From positions 10,624,913 through 10,688,912 of the forward strand of contig CM040450.1 of NCBI GenBank assembly GCA_022749755.1: a stretch of 64,000 nt of DNA, written 5' to 3'. How positions within the stretch are numbered: the stretch's first letter is position 1; every line of letters starts with the position of its first letter. The notes beneath the pieces are model-generated. The model was not told the origin of the DNA. It ran no database searches and saw nothing but the letters and a program-made list of their open reading frames with translations. A program made the translations under genes and the position numbers. Shown piece after piece: positions 1 through 13,500 of the stretch. Source of the DNA: Azadirachta indica. Taxonomy: Eukaryota > Streptophyta > Magnoliopsida > Sapindales > Meliaceae.

Positions 1-470
1 GTCAAGCAGTTAGCTTCAATCTATTCTTCTGAGCTAAATCTAAATCATCACCAACCCATTAAAATAAATAAATAAATAAAAAACACTCGTACATGAAACA
101 AGCAAGCTTTTTTAAAAAAATAAAAATAAATAAAAATGTTAAAAATATAGGATCAGCCACTACAGTAGCAACTGTTTTCCATGAAAAACGAGGATCCAAA
201 AACCCAGCTACATACATTCATCCTATAAACGAATGCGTGGACCAACAACATGAACATGCATATCAAACTGTGAGAACAGAAGCGGAGAGAGAAAACCCAA
301 ATCGGCGAAAGAAATGGCACCTGAAACGCGACGTAGCTTGGAGAGCAAACGGAGCCAAGATTTGCGAAATGAGGGAAAGTAAATGAATCAGATTCGCAAT
401 TGAAAAACCCTAGGCATTTGAGAGAGAGAGAGAGAGAGAGAGAGAAGAAGAAGGATTACAACAAGTATTA
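1..470 (-). promoter_or_regulatory. Possible 5' leader and promoter of a gene lying left of the window
   Basis: This stretch is less AT-rich than what follows. Read on the minus strand it runs from a CT-repeat tract (an (AG)12 run on the plus strand at 421-445) into sequence that looks like a plant 5' untranslated region (about 300-390 on the plus strand), then towards the window edge. CT-rich tracts just upstream of or within 5' leaders are common in plants. A plus-strand 97-codon open frame at 93-386 has low-complexity Lys/Asn-rich content at its start and resembles no family I know, so I do not call it a gene. No coding exon of the presumed left-hand gene is recognisable here. Confidence 0.25.
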
Positions 471-2191
471 AACTGTTTTCTCTCTTTTCCGCGTTCAGGC
501 TCTGATTATTTTGAAGATTAAGGACCCACCGTATATGTTAGTGGGTCCCACGACGGTGGGTGCAGACACCCAAAGTGTCGACAGTTTTTGTTTATTTCCC
601 AACAGAAAATTAAATAAAATAATATAACAGTAATGAGATAGTGAGAGAGTAATTAATAGCAAGAAAACGACATATAAATTTTAAATTGAAAAAAATAATT
701 ATAAATTTTAACTGTTTTACTGTAATTTTAAAAGGAGAGAAAAGAAAATAATTCTTTGCATTGAAGAACGTAATTTCTTTTTGTTTTTTCTTTTACCATT
801 CTCGAGAATTAAAGTGATTAGCTTTATGAATTGAATTATGATATAATTAATCAATGAAAGTAGATTTGTTTCATAAAGCCAGCAGCATATTTGGACGATG
901 ACTTGAATGGAATTTAATGTTGTGATCTCAACTGTTAACTAAAGTAATGAATAACTTAAATATTTTTTATCAATTAAATATATAGTTCAACTGATAAATT
1001 TTTGAAATAAATTTATTTCAGTGGAAATTAATTCATGTTATTATTAATATTTTTTAAAATATTAATAAGAGAAAACAATAAAATGAAATAAAATATTATG
1101 TTATCCCTTATATATATTTATTTAAAAATTAATTAACTATTATAATTATGAGAAAAAAATTTAAATTAATGAAATTTTATTAAAACAATTCTACTTATAA
1201 GCTACATAAATATACATAAATTAAAGATATTATTGAAAATATAATAAAAGAATTTTTAGTAAATACTCACATTTATTTTTTTAATTATCACATTCTCTCT
1301 TTATATATATATATTTTTTACAATTTGTTATGTTAGTAGTCTTAAATTTTTAATATTATAAATTAAAATAACCAACGTCACAAAAGTCTTTGTTTTGCTC
1401 CCACAATTAACTACCAACTACGTAAATAAATATTAAAATAATAAAATATGTGATGTAAAATTCAAAACGGTTGGACCGTCAATATTTTCGATTACTTACA
1501 TGCAATTACTAAACTATCCTAAAAAGTAATTTAATTTTTATGTATTATTATTATTATTATTATTAGGTGGGGCCCCGATTGGGTTGAGAAATTTAACCGC
1601 AGTTAAGTAAGTTAGTTACCGCGGCCGTCAATAATTGAAGATTAAAAATAAATAAAAGATATTGTCAGTGACAAGCAGCAGGAGGATCTGGAAATGTGAG
1701 ATGTTATGGGCTGCCGAACACACATTTTTCTGTCACCAAAATTTCCCTTTTTTGGCTTCTTCTTCTGCACCACATTTTTTCTTTTTTCATACAAATTTAT
1801 TGCACCAAATCAAAATCTTTTTTGAAATTCAAATTTACTTGCACATTGTAACTTCATAATCAACGTCTCGGAGATACTCAAAAATAAATAAATAAATAAA
1901 TTGTTTTTGACTTTCTTTTAAATCTTCACACAGCATTTATTGATATTGTTTTTTTAATATCACAAATTCTCTCAAAAAGACCGGATAATATATTTGAATT
2001 ATTGAATAATATATTTGAACGACTATAAACCTCTTATGTATTATATTATATTTCTCTTTTTTTAAATTGTACTAATTTTCATATTAAAACGAATTGTAAA
2101 TATTAGTAAATTTTTTATTAGATAATATATTTAAATATAATAATTTGTACTCGTTTGAAATGTACGTGTATATATGTGTATGTGCATAGAC

Positions 2192-2223
<32 letters not shown>

Positions 2224-2363
2224 GGTAAAAGCACATATATACTGATACATGTGTGCATATATGGAGTGTGTATTCAATTTGTATTTGATAATCACACATA
2301 AATTGTATTAAATCTTTTATCATTTTTGCGAGAGCCTGTCATATAATACATATTATTATATAT
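471..2363. other. AT-rich intergenic DNA, no gene seen
   Basis: Mostly A/T homopolymer-like sequence with no exon-like coding bias. A short GC-richer island at about 1567-1632 contains GGGGCCCC- and GCGGCCG-type motifs but no recognisable gene. The 65-codon frame at 1662-1859 is Phe/His-rich and unconvincing. A (TA)n microsatellite lies at about 2197-2223. Confidence 0.5.
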
Positions 2364-2558
2364 AAGAAAGAATCAATGCCTTTTAAATTTATATAATTTA
2401 TTACATCATTTATAGACTATGTATACATTAATTATTGAACATTAATTGTGAATTAATAATGTATGTTATATTTAATTTTAACTATTAAAAGTAATTAAAT
2501 TTAATGATTTATAAATAATGTAAAAAAATATAAAATTAATAGGTTATTGATATATTCT
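2364..2558. mobile_element. Micron-like MITE copy (degenerate)
   Basis: About 195 bp with the same internal order as the better copies at 7395-7630 and 35929-36162. The left arm has an ATCAATG core followed by a TTACATCATTTATAGAC block. The centre carries ATTAATT motifs. The right arm holds the inverse block (ATTTATAAATAATGTAAAA) and ends near GGTTATTGATA. The ends are eroded, so the limits are approximate. Confidence 0.5.
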
Positions 2559-4148
2559 ATTATATTAAATTATATTTATAAAAAAAATTTATTTTTTTAA
2601 CAGAGAGATAAAATTTTAATATTTTTTAAAATTGTATTATTTTAAAAAATGTTACATCATATAAAGTTTGAAGACTGGCACAAACAATAAGATTCTTGTT
2701 CTTGACATTACATAATGAGCTATATAATGCATTCAATTTGCATGGGCTGGCCTAAGCCTTGGAAATTGAAGAACATTCAACAAGCCACTGAAATGATGAT
2801 GTAGGAGCATTAGGAAAACAGTAAACATCAATAGTAAAATTAATATTCATGCCATAGAATAAATTGTAAACTATATCTCCAATAAATATAGAGCACTGTC
2901 GATGAACTTTTGAATAAAAGACAACATTTTGCTATTAAAAAATTCATAGAATTACATAAAATGAAATTTAATAATTAAAAATCTAGTATTTATATATTAA
3001 AAATAGTATATTGCAATAGTTTATATTATAATTTAACGGTTGCTATTCTTAAAAGAGTATTTTTAATGTTAAATTTTTTTTTTAATTTTGTTGTACCATT
3101 TAGTTTTCCTCAAAGAAGGTGTTTTGCAATTAAAAAATCGTTATGTTTCTATTGAAATAATTTTAAATTTTGAATTTGTAGTAATAGAGATTTTTAGGTT
3201 TTTACAAGTTTAAATTGTTTGAATAACCTTTATTTTATTTTAAAAATTTCACATTAATTTTCTATAATATAACCTTAAAAAATTGTTTTATTAAATTAAT
3301 TATACAATTTCACTATAAATTATTTATAAAAATTAAATAATAAATAAATTTTTGTTAAAAATTTCACCTATAAAACGTTACTTATAAAAAGTCAAATTTC
3401 AAACAACTCTAATTAGAAAAATATATATGAAATGAACCTTTGCTCTAAAATAAATAGTTTAACTATCATCTTTATTCTTGTTTTAGAAAATATATATAAA
3501 TTTAAAGCATACATCATTTAAAAAATATTTCTTAATATTTAAAATATATAGCTTGAAGTAACAATATTTTAAAATTCTACTATAAATTTTACGGGGTAGA
3601 TTTTTTTTTCTTTATATTTAAGACATATTTCACAACAATTTCAAATTACATAAGAATGTAACGAATGCAAGCCCGGTCTTATACTATATTATAACAAAAT
3701 TAATATGATGACAATAGTAACAAACATCTAGGTACAAATATTGGTAATTAAAAAATAAAATGTAAACAAAAATACTAAAAAAAAGTAAAATCAATTTCAA
3801 TTTTTTTTGTTAATATAATTAATTATAAAACATAGCTATCAGAATTAAAATATACTTTCATGGCCCAAGTTCTAGGCTGCTATAAATGAAAGGAATAAAA
3901 AATTCAATGTAAAATAAAGAAATAATTTAATTTAAAAATGAAATTCTGCAATGATGCCCTGATAACAAGAAACTTTGTTTAATCATTTTTAATTTTTTTA
4001 AACTTTTTAATTATTTAATTTAACTTATTATATATTTCATAATCTAGGATCCTATGACCCCTCTGCCATTTTTTTCTTATGCCAATGCTGTTCTTCCTAT
4101 AAATTAATTTATATTTTTTATTTATTTTAAATTAGAAGTGGGTTGTTT

Positions 4149-4213
4149 GTTTGGTTCTCTATATATATTATATATACAAATTGTTTGGTTCTCCATATAT
4201 ATTATATATACAA
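4149..4213. repeat. Tandem duplication of a ~33-bp unit
   Basis: Two adjacent, almost identical units, each beginning TTGTTTGGTTCTC and running through an ATATATATTATATATAC core. The single clear difference is TCTAT versus CCAT. This is probably a recent slip-strand or short tandem duplication with no coding content. Confidence 0.75.
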
Positions 4214-4504
4214 CTGAGTGGGATAATATTCTCTTATATTTTAATTTTTTTGTTTATTTTAATAATGTAGTTAAGATTTGATCTCTAATTATCCTTATAT
4301 TATAATAAAACTTGATTTTATCAACTATAACACATAATTAAACCCACCAACACATGTAATTAATTACTTGACACTATTATTGCAATGAGTTTGCATTATC
4401 ACTAATAATATCTTTTCTAAAGAGTTGATGAACAAATCTAATAATTTTATATCAAAGACGTGATGTTATTTGCTTGTATTTTGAACAATTATATATATAT
4501 ATAT

Positions 4505-4741
4505 AGAGACACACAGGACAGAGACGATCTTTAAGTTTACACAATGTTTCATATTATTAGACTATTGAATTTATGTATTTTTAATGAAAATTAAATTTAA
4601 CACGTTTAATTAATGTATAATAAATATATTATCATTAATACATATATATAAGATGCAATCTCAACTACTGTAAATGTTTAAATAAAATTATTTATATATA
4701 ATATTAGAAAATGTGTAAAATTAAGAGACTATTAATCTTTT
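4505..4741. mobile_element. Micron-like MITE copy beside (TA)n
   Basis: The element sits directly between two (TA)n runs (about 4490-4504 and 4745-4762). Its left arm reads towards TTTAAGTTTACAC. Its right arm ends with AAAATGTGTAAAATTAAGAGACTATTAATC, the inverse of the family's left end. A further degenerate family member follows immediately on the far side of the second TA run, at about 4768-4987, beginning GATCAATAGTCTCG. Confidence 0.6.
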
Positions 4742-5081
4742 ATGTATATATATATATATATAATATCGGAGATAGATCAATAGTCTCGTAAGTTTACAAA
4801 TATTCTTGTATTATTTTGTAGACCGTTGGGTTTAAGGAACTCAAATGGTTGAAATTAAATCTTGTATATGCATTAATAATAGTACATTAATTACATATAT
4901 CAGATTTATACATCAACCACCAAAATTTTTTACATTCAACAATCAACAAATGCTATAAAAATATGTATAATCTAATGGATATGACCCCATAGGCAAGATT
5001 AAATATCCCTTTTTTTACATAAATTATTACATCGAACTGCCACTCTTGAATTAAGTCTATATGAAGAGTCAGGATTACATA

Positions 5082-5798
5082 TAATAAATATAAAATATTC
5101 TTATAAATTCATTTAATAGGATTTTTTCATATCTTTTTTCTTTATTCTTTCTTACTGCTTACTTATTAATTTCTCTCCTACTTTATCTTTTCTTTATTAC
5201 ATTTTCTCTCTCCTCAAATATTTTTTAATTTTAAATATCATTTGTAAATTAACAAACTCATGAATTTAATATTTTTTTCTTGAATATCTATATATTATGA
5301 TAATTTTTAAAGAATTCATGAGTTTTTTAGATGTTGCATATTTTTTTTATTTAAATTTTTAAGTTTTTAAATTTACAAGTGATAATTAAAATACTCAAAT
5401 ATTTTTTTAATTTTAATTATGATTTGTAAGTTAAAACTCATGAATTAAATAATTTTTTTAATATTTGTATATTATGATAGTTTTTTTTTAAAACTTCTTG
5501 AAGTTTTTTTAGATAAATTAATTAATTAATATAATTTTTATTTAAATTTTAAAAATTTTCAATTTACAAGTGATAATTTAAATAAAAATTAAAAAAAAAT
5601 TTTATTTAAATTTTTCAAATTTTCAATTTATAACTGATAATTAAAATGAAAAGAAATAATGAGGAGAGAAGAGATATAATAAAGAATAGAAAAGTAAGAA
5701 AGAGACTATATAAATTACAAGATAAGAAAAAAAAAAGAAAAGGTTAAAAGATATAAAAGACCTTAATTAATAAATATAAAATAATTTATTATATTTTA
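5082..5798. mobile_element. Fold-back element with ~150-200-bp inverted repeats and an internal duplication
   Basis: The left arm (about 5082-5250) and the right arm (about 5620-5798) are inverted copies. Left has a pyrimidine tract reading TTTCTTTATTCTTTCTTAC, then TCTCTCCTCA. Right has the matching purine tract (GAGGAGAG, then AATAAAGAATAGAAAAGTAAG). The centre contains two tandem copies (about 5216-5390 and 5394-5580) of a segment running from an AATTTTAA-ATCATTTGTAA block to a TTTACAAGTGATAATT block; each of these is itself partly palindromic. There is no coding capacity, so it is a non-autonomous DNA element. The superfamily is unknown. Confidence 0.6.
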
Positions 5799-6669
5799 TT
5801 TCATTTAATCCACACCATCTATATATCCTTAATGTAAAGATTAATAATTGGTATAACATTTTGTGTAAAAAAAAGAATTGCTGATTTTATCCATATAAAT
5901 ATACATATATATATATATGTATATATATTTATATGTATATGTATGTATATATGTATATAGTGTTTAAATTTAATAATTAATAAATAATATAAAAAATTTA
6001 GAAGGCATGGATTCTTTTCTTAAAAATAAAATTTAAATGATTAAATTCCATCATCCAAGAATTTCATGCAACAACCAAACATTATTATTAGAATCTTCTG
6101 TTCTCTTTCTCAATTTCCTCTTCTTTTACATTTTTATCATTCAAAATAAACATAAACTTAGCATTATTTTTTTTTAACAAAAGGCAACAACTCCATTTAA
6201 ATTTTTTTATTTTTTATTATTTTTGTAGAAAATGGTACACTAAACCGCACACCTAATTTTTTTAACAAAAATATAAATATGAATAAATAACTTGTAAAAA
6301 AATGTTCCAAAATTCATCTAAGAAAAAGTGGGGTTGATGGGACCAATAATTAATAATGAATGCGTAAATAAAAAATAATATATTTCATGTGATTAAATAA
6401 AAATAAAAATATTCGAACAATCATTTTCATGTAGCATGTCCACCTCCTAGAAAAGGATGGTTGGTGTTTGTCTTGGTGCTAAAGTCAAGTGACATTCATT
6501 TCATATGAATTTGAAAAGAAAATATCATAAAAAAGTACCATTATTAAATTCGTCCATTAATTGCATATACTTTAATCTTTTTACATTATTTATACCTTGT
6601 TGCATCTACATATTTGTAATGTTTAAAATTGAATTTAAAAAATATATTAAGTATGGTGAATTAATTCAA

Positions 6670-6897
6670 AGACTATATACAATGACCCTTAATTTATATT
6701 TTTTTATTTATAAATTATTAAATTTATATATTTTTAACAATTGAAATTACATATTACATGTATATTAATCATAATGCATTTATTGTGCATTAATTATATA
6801 AATTAGACTTAATTTAAACTTTTAAAAGTGATTAAATCTAATAGTTTATAAATAGTACAAGAAAAAGTATAAAATTAAAGAGTTTATAATTCATCTC
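6670..6897. mobile_element. Micron-like MITE copy beside (TA)n
   Basis: Inverted arms share the family blocks: ATTTATAAATTATTAAATTTATA on the left and AATCTAATAGTTTATAAAT, then AAAATTAAAGAG, on the right. The right end abuts a (TA)n run at about 6898-6916. The 79-codon open frame at 6505-6744 lies across its left half and is not a gene. Confidence 0.6.
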
Positions 6898-7394
6898 ATA
6901 TATATATATATATATAAACCTCCAAAATTCGGCCAAATGTACTATACTTACTCAACTTTATTTGACAAAAATGAAGATAATTTAATTCCTTTAACTTCAA
7001 AGTAATTATAATTAAAAGTGTATTATTATATTAATTGTATGAATAAAACTATCCAAACTAATGAAATTTTTTTATCAAAACAAAATTTTGTGTGAATTTT
7101 TTCAGAACTTGTGAGATTAAAGCGTCAATTTTAACTAAACTTTAAAGGCTTTTTTTTTGGGTGATATTCCACAATTACATTTATAATAATCTATTGATAC
7201 AAGATCAAAAATTTATTGGGAGATGGAATAGGTACAAATTTAACACTGTCCACATGAGTCTATGTCCAGTTGAAATGAAATCTGCTCTAATTCAGAGAAA
7301 ATTTAACTCATCATAATTATAATAATTTCATCTCTTTTCTTTTTGAAAAAGATGTAAGCATAAACTATTAGTACGTGAGTTATATGTTTATATA

Positions 7395-7630
7395 GGGGCA
7401 GGATCAGTAGTCATTTTTATTTTACACAAAAACTTACATCAATTATAAACTATTGGATATTAGTACATTCAACGATTGAAATTGCATATGACATATACAT
7501 TAATTATGAATGCATTAATTATACATTAATTATATCGTCAGATATAATTTCAACCGTTAGATGTGTCAATATCCAACAGTATATAATTGATATAAATTTT
7601 ATATAAAATAAATGGACTGCTAATCTGTCC
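7395..7630. mobile_element. Micron-like MITE copy, well preserved
   Basis: This 236-bp element begins GGGGCAGGATCAGTAGTC and ends with the inverse, GGACTGCTAATCTGTCC. It is flanked by TATA on the left and ATATATATAT on the right, so the target was a TA run. The inner arms are also inverted (TATAAACTATTGGATAT on the left; ATATCCAACAGTATATAA on the right). This copy defines the termini of the family best. No protein is encoded. Confidence 0.75.
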
Positions 7631-8689
7631 ATATATATATATTAAACATATAAATTTAGAATAATAATCAATCGGCACTAAATTATGGTAAAACAATAAA
7701 TAATAACATATTTTGACGTGGCAACAAATAAATTCTTTACCTAAGTCATTATTTTGTTTCAAATAAATCCTTGTCCTGACTCCTTACTGCTTACTCATTA
7801 GGGGTCTATCTGTTATAAATAATCAAAACGAGCTTTTAATTTTTATTTCACTAAAATTTTTAGGGGCCTATTCGTTAATATCCGATACAAAATATGAAGG
7901 TGTGGCTGGCAGTTGTTCGTCCCCATTCCCCAATTTGTTTGTGTACATCATATCACGTGTGAATGTAGATTTTTAGGGCATTCAGAGAAGAAAACGTAGC
8001 ATGTGGAGCTCACGTGCGAGTATCTGAACAAAGGTACGTGTTACAATGGATGTCAAATCATCCAAATTCAAAATTCTTTTAACCTGTCTCCTTGGATTTT
8101 TTCTCAACATGCATCTCACAAGAGGATAAAGACTTTTGGAATCCAAAGTTTATATTTTTATTTTATTTTAAAAAAAATGTATAATTTTCGATAAATATAT
8201 TTTTCTTGAATTAATAATTATTGTATGAAATTTCATTTCTATTATTAAGGATTTCACCTTATTAATATTATAATTAAGTGCCCGTTTGTTTTGTGATTTG
8301 CAAGTTATTTTCTAAATTAACATTAATAATTATGTTTAAATAAAATAAATTAAAAATTTTAAGTTAACACAAAATTTGAATAAAATTTTTTACTTGTAAT
8401 AATTTTTTTTTAAAATTTATTCATTTGCTGATTACTTATAAGAATATAGTAAATAAAATTATTAATTTTTAAATATTTATATAAAATCATTTAAATTTAT
8501 TCATATTTCAAAATCACTCAGATTTTAAAGAAAAAATAATTCTAATAATTCTTTAAAATCAAGTAAAAAATAATTGTAAAAGTTAATAATAAAATTTTAA
8601 TTTGTTTAATGCAATTTTATCCGATAAATGTATAGTTGTATTATCTATAATAGAATATGTATATCCACATAATTTTGTACAATTTAATT

Positions 8690-9035
8690 TTACATAAAAT
8701 ATGCCAGGCTTTGTCTAAGTGGTCAGAAGGTTGAACCGAGTTAGTAAATTTATTTTTCAATTATGGAAAATAATATTTATCACATGTGAGGTTTATGACA
8801 AGACTTATTTTCTAATTACAGGAATAATAACCACTGTATGTGAAACCCATCATATTTGAGTATACGTAAATTGTTCTGCACTGTGAGAATAAAATATTAT
8901 TTAAATTAGGTAAAGATATTTGAACAGTGTTATATGCCATTGTATCACAAATTTTCAGTAGATTTTTTATATAATATTAGTCACGTGTATATATATATAT
9001 ATGTATGTAGTATTAAAAAAAATTACATAAAATAT
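8690..9035 (+). mobile_element. tRNA-derived SINE with perfect 13-bp target-site duplication
   Basis: The element body is 8703-9022, flanked by identical 13-mers TTACATAAAATAT at 8690-8702 and 9023-9035. Its head (GCTTTGTCTAAGTGGTCAGAAGG) resembles the A-box half of a tRNA-Ser/Leu-like gene. Its tail ends in GTAGTATTAAAAAAAA. A diverged second copy lies at 10331-10595 and shares the head, a central AATTATGGAAAATAATA block, a TGTTATATGC block and the GTAATATTAAAAAAA tail. Head, A-rich tail and a long perfect target duplication are the hallmarks of a SINE. It has no coding capacity. Confidence 0.8.
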
Positions 9036-9616
9036 AATTTAAAATGGTGCATTAATGGTTGGCTTTTTAGGATGCCCATCCAATCAACGTGGCCACATAT
9101 GATTTTGGCAAAGCTTTTATTCATTTTACATGTCTTATCTCTATCTCATGACTCTCATCTATCAATTTTTATTTTGTTGGTCGGCTCCTAAAATTCGCTA
9201 GAAATTTTTTTAATAAAAAATAGTTTTTTTATTATTACTATTATCGTCATTAAAAAAATAATAAAAAATCTGAAATGGCTTTTTTTGTAAATAAAAAATT
9301 AAAATACAAATAATTATATTGAAATAGTGAGAATTATAACACTATAATTGACACCATCTAAATTATTAGTCATTTGAATGTTCGACTTTAATTATAAAAT
9401 AAAATTTAATAAATAAAATATAATTTGATAATTTATTTATTTATTCTAATATCATGCATTATATATAATAAGTTAAAGAGTTTATATATATTATAGTTTA
9501 GTATTGCCTGAAAATTTACTCCTAATTTATATTAAACTAAAATCTATCCTCATTTAAGATAATATATTTTCAAGTCAAAAGAATAAACTCTTTTCACAGT
9601 AAACGCTTATCATTAA

Positions 9617-9686
9617 GCTACTAGTGGAAGGTTTAAGGTTTAATAATTTATTTGTCTGCTAGTGGAAGGTTTAATAATTTATTTGT
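9617..9686. repeat. Short tandem duplication
   Basis: Two neighbouring units share CTAGTGGAAGGTTTAA followed by TTTAATAATTTATTTGT; the first carries an extra AGGTTTAA-type repeat. The sequence is non-coding and no gene lies nearby. Confidence 0.6.
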
Positions 9687-10330
9687 AACATACTTTAATA
9701 ATTTAATTGACTAATCTAACAGGCTTGAAGTTTAGGTCTAATCCTCTTATAGCATTACTCCTATGACTTATGGGCCTTTAGATACATACATATTACAACT
9801 TTCTTACATATTGCATTGGATTGGGTTATAAGAGACGTTTCATCTTTTAACTAAAAATAAATATTAAAAAAATCTATATTCATTGTTTTTAGAATTGAGT
9901 GTGAAATTTAATAATGATTTAAGTATTTTTTTAAACATATGTTGCTAAAATTTTAAATTATTTGAGAATTCTCAAATATATATCATATTAAGGGTTTTTA
10001 TATAACTAAATTGTCATATATCTATTAAATGCATATCATATTTTATATCATAACTAAATTAATTAGTATGTCCTCTAAGAATTAATACTAGATTTTTGAA
10101 GACATATTAGACAATTAGTAATTTTTTACACATCATGATCTCATCTTACTTATTATATTTTTTATACATATTGGACTATAAAAAAATTATAAAGTTATTA
10201 TTATTATTTTTTATCATAAATTTATATTAAACATTTTATTAAAAAATTATGCTAATTTTAAACTATTTTAAGTTAACTTAAAAGTGTCACTTATGCTTTG
10301 TCAAAGTGGTACTTGTAAGTTAACTTAAAA

Positions 10331-10595
10331 GTACCACTTAGACTTTGCCAGAGTGGTAAGAAGGCTGGACTTTAATTTGAAGTCCAACGTGCGAGACTTG
10401 CTGATTGTTCCCAATTATGGAAAATAATACCCAATATATGTATGAGGATCACTATATTTAAATGTGAGTAAATTTTCTTTTTAATAGATATCACTCAAAA
10501 TAAGTGTAGTTAGTTATCCGACTTGTGTTATATGCGATTTTATTATAAATTTTAATGTAATATTGATAATCTGTAAATGTAATATTAAAAAAAAA
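10331..10595 (+). mobile_element. Second copy of the tRNA-derived SINE
   Basis: The head reads GACTTTGCCAGAGTGGTAAG and then a GGCTGGACT...AGTCCAAC stem like a tRNA anticodon arm. A GTGCGAGACTTGC stretch follows at the position of a B box. The body keeps the AATTATGGAAAATAATACC and TGTTATATGC blocks and ends GTAATATTAAAAAAAAA. TTAAAAGTA occurs just before and just after, a possible short target duplication. A ~40-bp partial duplicate of the head with its left flank (10271-10310 versus 10318-10354) lies immediately upstream. This copy preserves the tRNA-like head better than the 8.7-kb copy. Confidence 0.65.
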
Positions 10596-10599
10596 GTAA

Positions 10600-13500
10600 A
10601 TTTAAAAGTAAAAATTTTTTAAAAAATTAGGAGGCAAATTTTTTTAAAAGAAATAAGTAAGAGGTAAATTTTAACATACATTTTTATAAATAATAGTAAA
10701 TTTAATTTAATTAAAATTTTTGATAAATTTTAAATATAATATTAATAGATTATATGTATATTTTGCGTTGTAAAATAATAATAAGAATAAAAGAGTGGTA
10801 TAGTTAGCATGCAGATAACATAGCCCATTAGGAGTAGGTGTAGGTAGCGCCAACCCATAAACCAACTACCAATAAAGTGGGATTACCAGCTTTTCATTAA
10901 ATTGATGGCTTTGCTCAGATTCCAAATTATTACAACATAATTAGGGCGACAAATCATGTTCATATTCATGTTCCTCACACTGACAGTTACATTGTTTCAA
11001 CGTTTTGTCTGTCTAATCACTCGGCAATTAAATCAATTAATCTGCAAATTAATTGATTAATTTATAAGCTTGCGTTAATCATTAGCCGATCTCCAGCTCC
11101 ATAAACAAACAATAAACAATAATGTTATTTTATGCCTTTGATTTGACTCCCCATTTCAATGCTATATTTTCTTTTCTTGCAATCCAAGTATTTATGTTTT
11201 TCTTTTTAATATTTTAATTATAATTTATTTATATTATATTAAAGTTTTTAAATTTAAATGTATATTCGTCTAATACCATCTACGAAAATTAAAAAAAAAG
11301 TCTTGTTATTTTTGTACAATTATGTACAATATATGTTTCAATTTCTCTATTATAACTTCCAACTCTTCCGTTATAATTTTTATTTTTCTTTATTAAAATC
11401 ACAAATATGTTATAATAATTTTTTAATATTTTTATTATAATTTTCAATTTACATATTGTATTTTAAAAAATTAAGTACTAAAACAAAAAATTAAAAATTA
11501 TAACAAAAAGATTGGACATTGTAGCAGAATAGCTATAGATTGAAAGAAACAATCATCCACTCAATCTAAAAATTTTAAAAATTTCTCGTAGCTCGTTGGT
11601 TTATTAGTTACAAGGACATGAATTTAATTAATTTTAAATATTGGATTAGATGAAAAAGAATTATACATATAATTGTTTAAGATTATTAGTTCTTGTGAAT
11701 TAGTGTTATTTTCATTGCATAATAATGTATTATAGATTAAAATTTTTTATTAGTATTTGCTTTTAAAAAATTAAAATTAAATTTGATTCGTGCTAATTAA
11801 AATTAAACTAACCTTAAGATCAATTGGAGTGAAATATTGGGCTGAAGCTTGGTTTTCCCTTTTGGGCTGGACTCTTAGTTCTCCATTCGAATCCAACATG
11901 GGCCCAAATGGTGAGACCCATAACCCATATTATATCACGTGGCCGCACGGTTTAGGTGCCAACCATCGGTCTTCCCACCATGTGTTGGCTGTTGGCTTAA
12001 CTGCCACGTCAGCCGCCCACTAATGTTCGTTCAAAAAGTGTATTGTATCGGCGTGGCAACCAAGTATGATGTGGTCGGGCGGGTGGGCTCCGCTTTGTCT
12101 TATTGTGGATAATTTACGTTAAAGTCCTTGTAGTTTAACAAAAATAGAAATAAACTAGAAAGTTGTCAAATTAATTGATTAAAGAGTATTTTAAACTTTA
12201 TCCCGAAAAAATTAAAAAAAAAATGTATCATGAAAGATAGTTATCCAACAATAGATGATAAAATTTTTTAAAAAATAATTTATTACATACCCAATTATTT
12301 GCATAACCAATATTATAATTTTTTAGATACAAAATTTTAATAAAATTTATAACGTTATTATTAACAATTAAATTCTTCAATTTTAAATATATCATAAAAT
12401 TTACTAAGCATTCACTATTAATTGAAAAATGTTGGACATTAGATAGGTAGGTGGAGAATTTGCCCAAGCAGTTCATACCTTATAAAAAAGTAAGGTGAAA
12501 ACCTCATGAATAAATTTCACTATTGATTGTTGATGTAGTAAATTTCACCACACTCAACAAAAAAGTGCTTTTAGATCACAAAAATCACTTTGGACAACTC
12601 AGCTTATATTGAGAAAATCTCCCTCAAACTCCAACATAGGCCTTCAAGACTCTAAAACAACCATAAGAATAGATGAAATAATTACCAAAGAATGTGTTGA
12701 AGATGGGAAATAAGGTTATTCTTGCGGAGAATGCACTCTAATACTTAAGCTAGTAATAGTAGAAATTTTCTCAGTTATATAGAAAAATTGAGAAATTAGA
12801 GAAAAACTCTTGTATAAAAAAGGATAAAATGGAGTATTTTTTCAAAAAAAATAGTAAAGATACATTAACATTATTAAAAAATATGTTTATATATAAGAAA
12901 AGTCCTTAGTCATGATTGGTCCAAAGGATTTGTTTTAATCTAATATCTCCATTGGTCTCTTTAAATTATTATTTTTAATTTTCTCTTTCTTTAAGTTAAC
13001 TTTCTTTGATATATGATACTCATTGAATAACTTATTTTATCTTATTTTTAATTAAATATTGTGTATCATATTTTAAATAACCTAAAATATTACGTTATCA
13101 CATTAAGGCCACGTGTCAAGCTCCCAAAGCTCTTATTAATAGTTCTTGGATAATCCCTAAGCCTTTATCTAAATTAGGTGATCAACGGGTGATTCTTAAG
13201 TCTTTGTTTAGATCGAGTGGTCTCTCATACATCATCTTGACTTTTTTTTAACATAAAAAGTAGTTTTGAGATATAATCTTTAGTTTTGTAATAACTTATT
13301 TTTATGTGAACACTATTATATATCCGTTTCCTAAATTTATATATATATATTAAGGATTGACACCTTATTTATTCTATCATCCTAAGTTTACTTTTTTTAG
13401 GGCTAATTAATTTTCTTCAAGGGTTAGCCTTAGTACAAGGGGTATTTCATAAGTTAAATTCTATTTTAACAGGGCATTGAGTTTGAAATATATAATACTT

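Noticed and set aside
93..386. 97-codon plus-strand frame near the left edge
   Set aside because: The start lies in low-complexity AAATAAATA DNA and the residues show no known family; leader sequence of a gene on the other strand fits better.
8703..8740. A tRNA gene at the SINE head
   Set aside because: The cloverleaf cannot be completed and the element has a tail and target duplication, so it is a tRNA-derived SINE.
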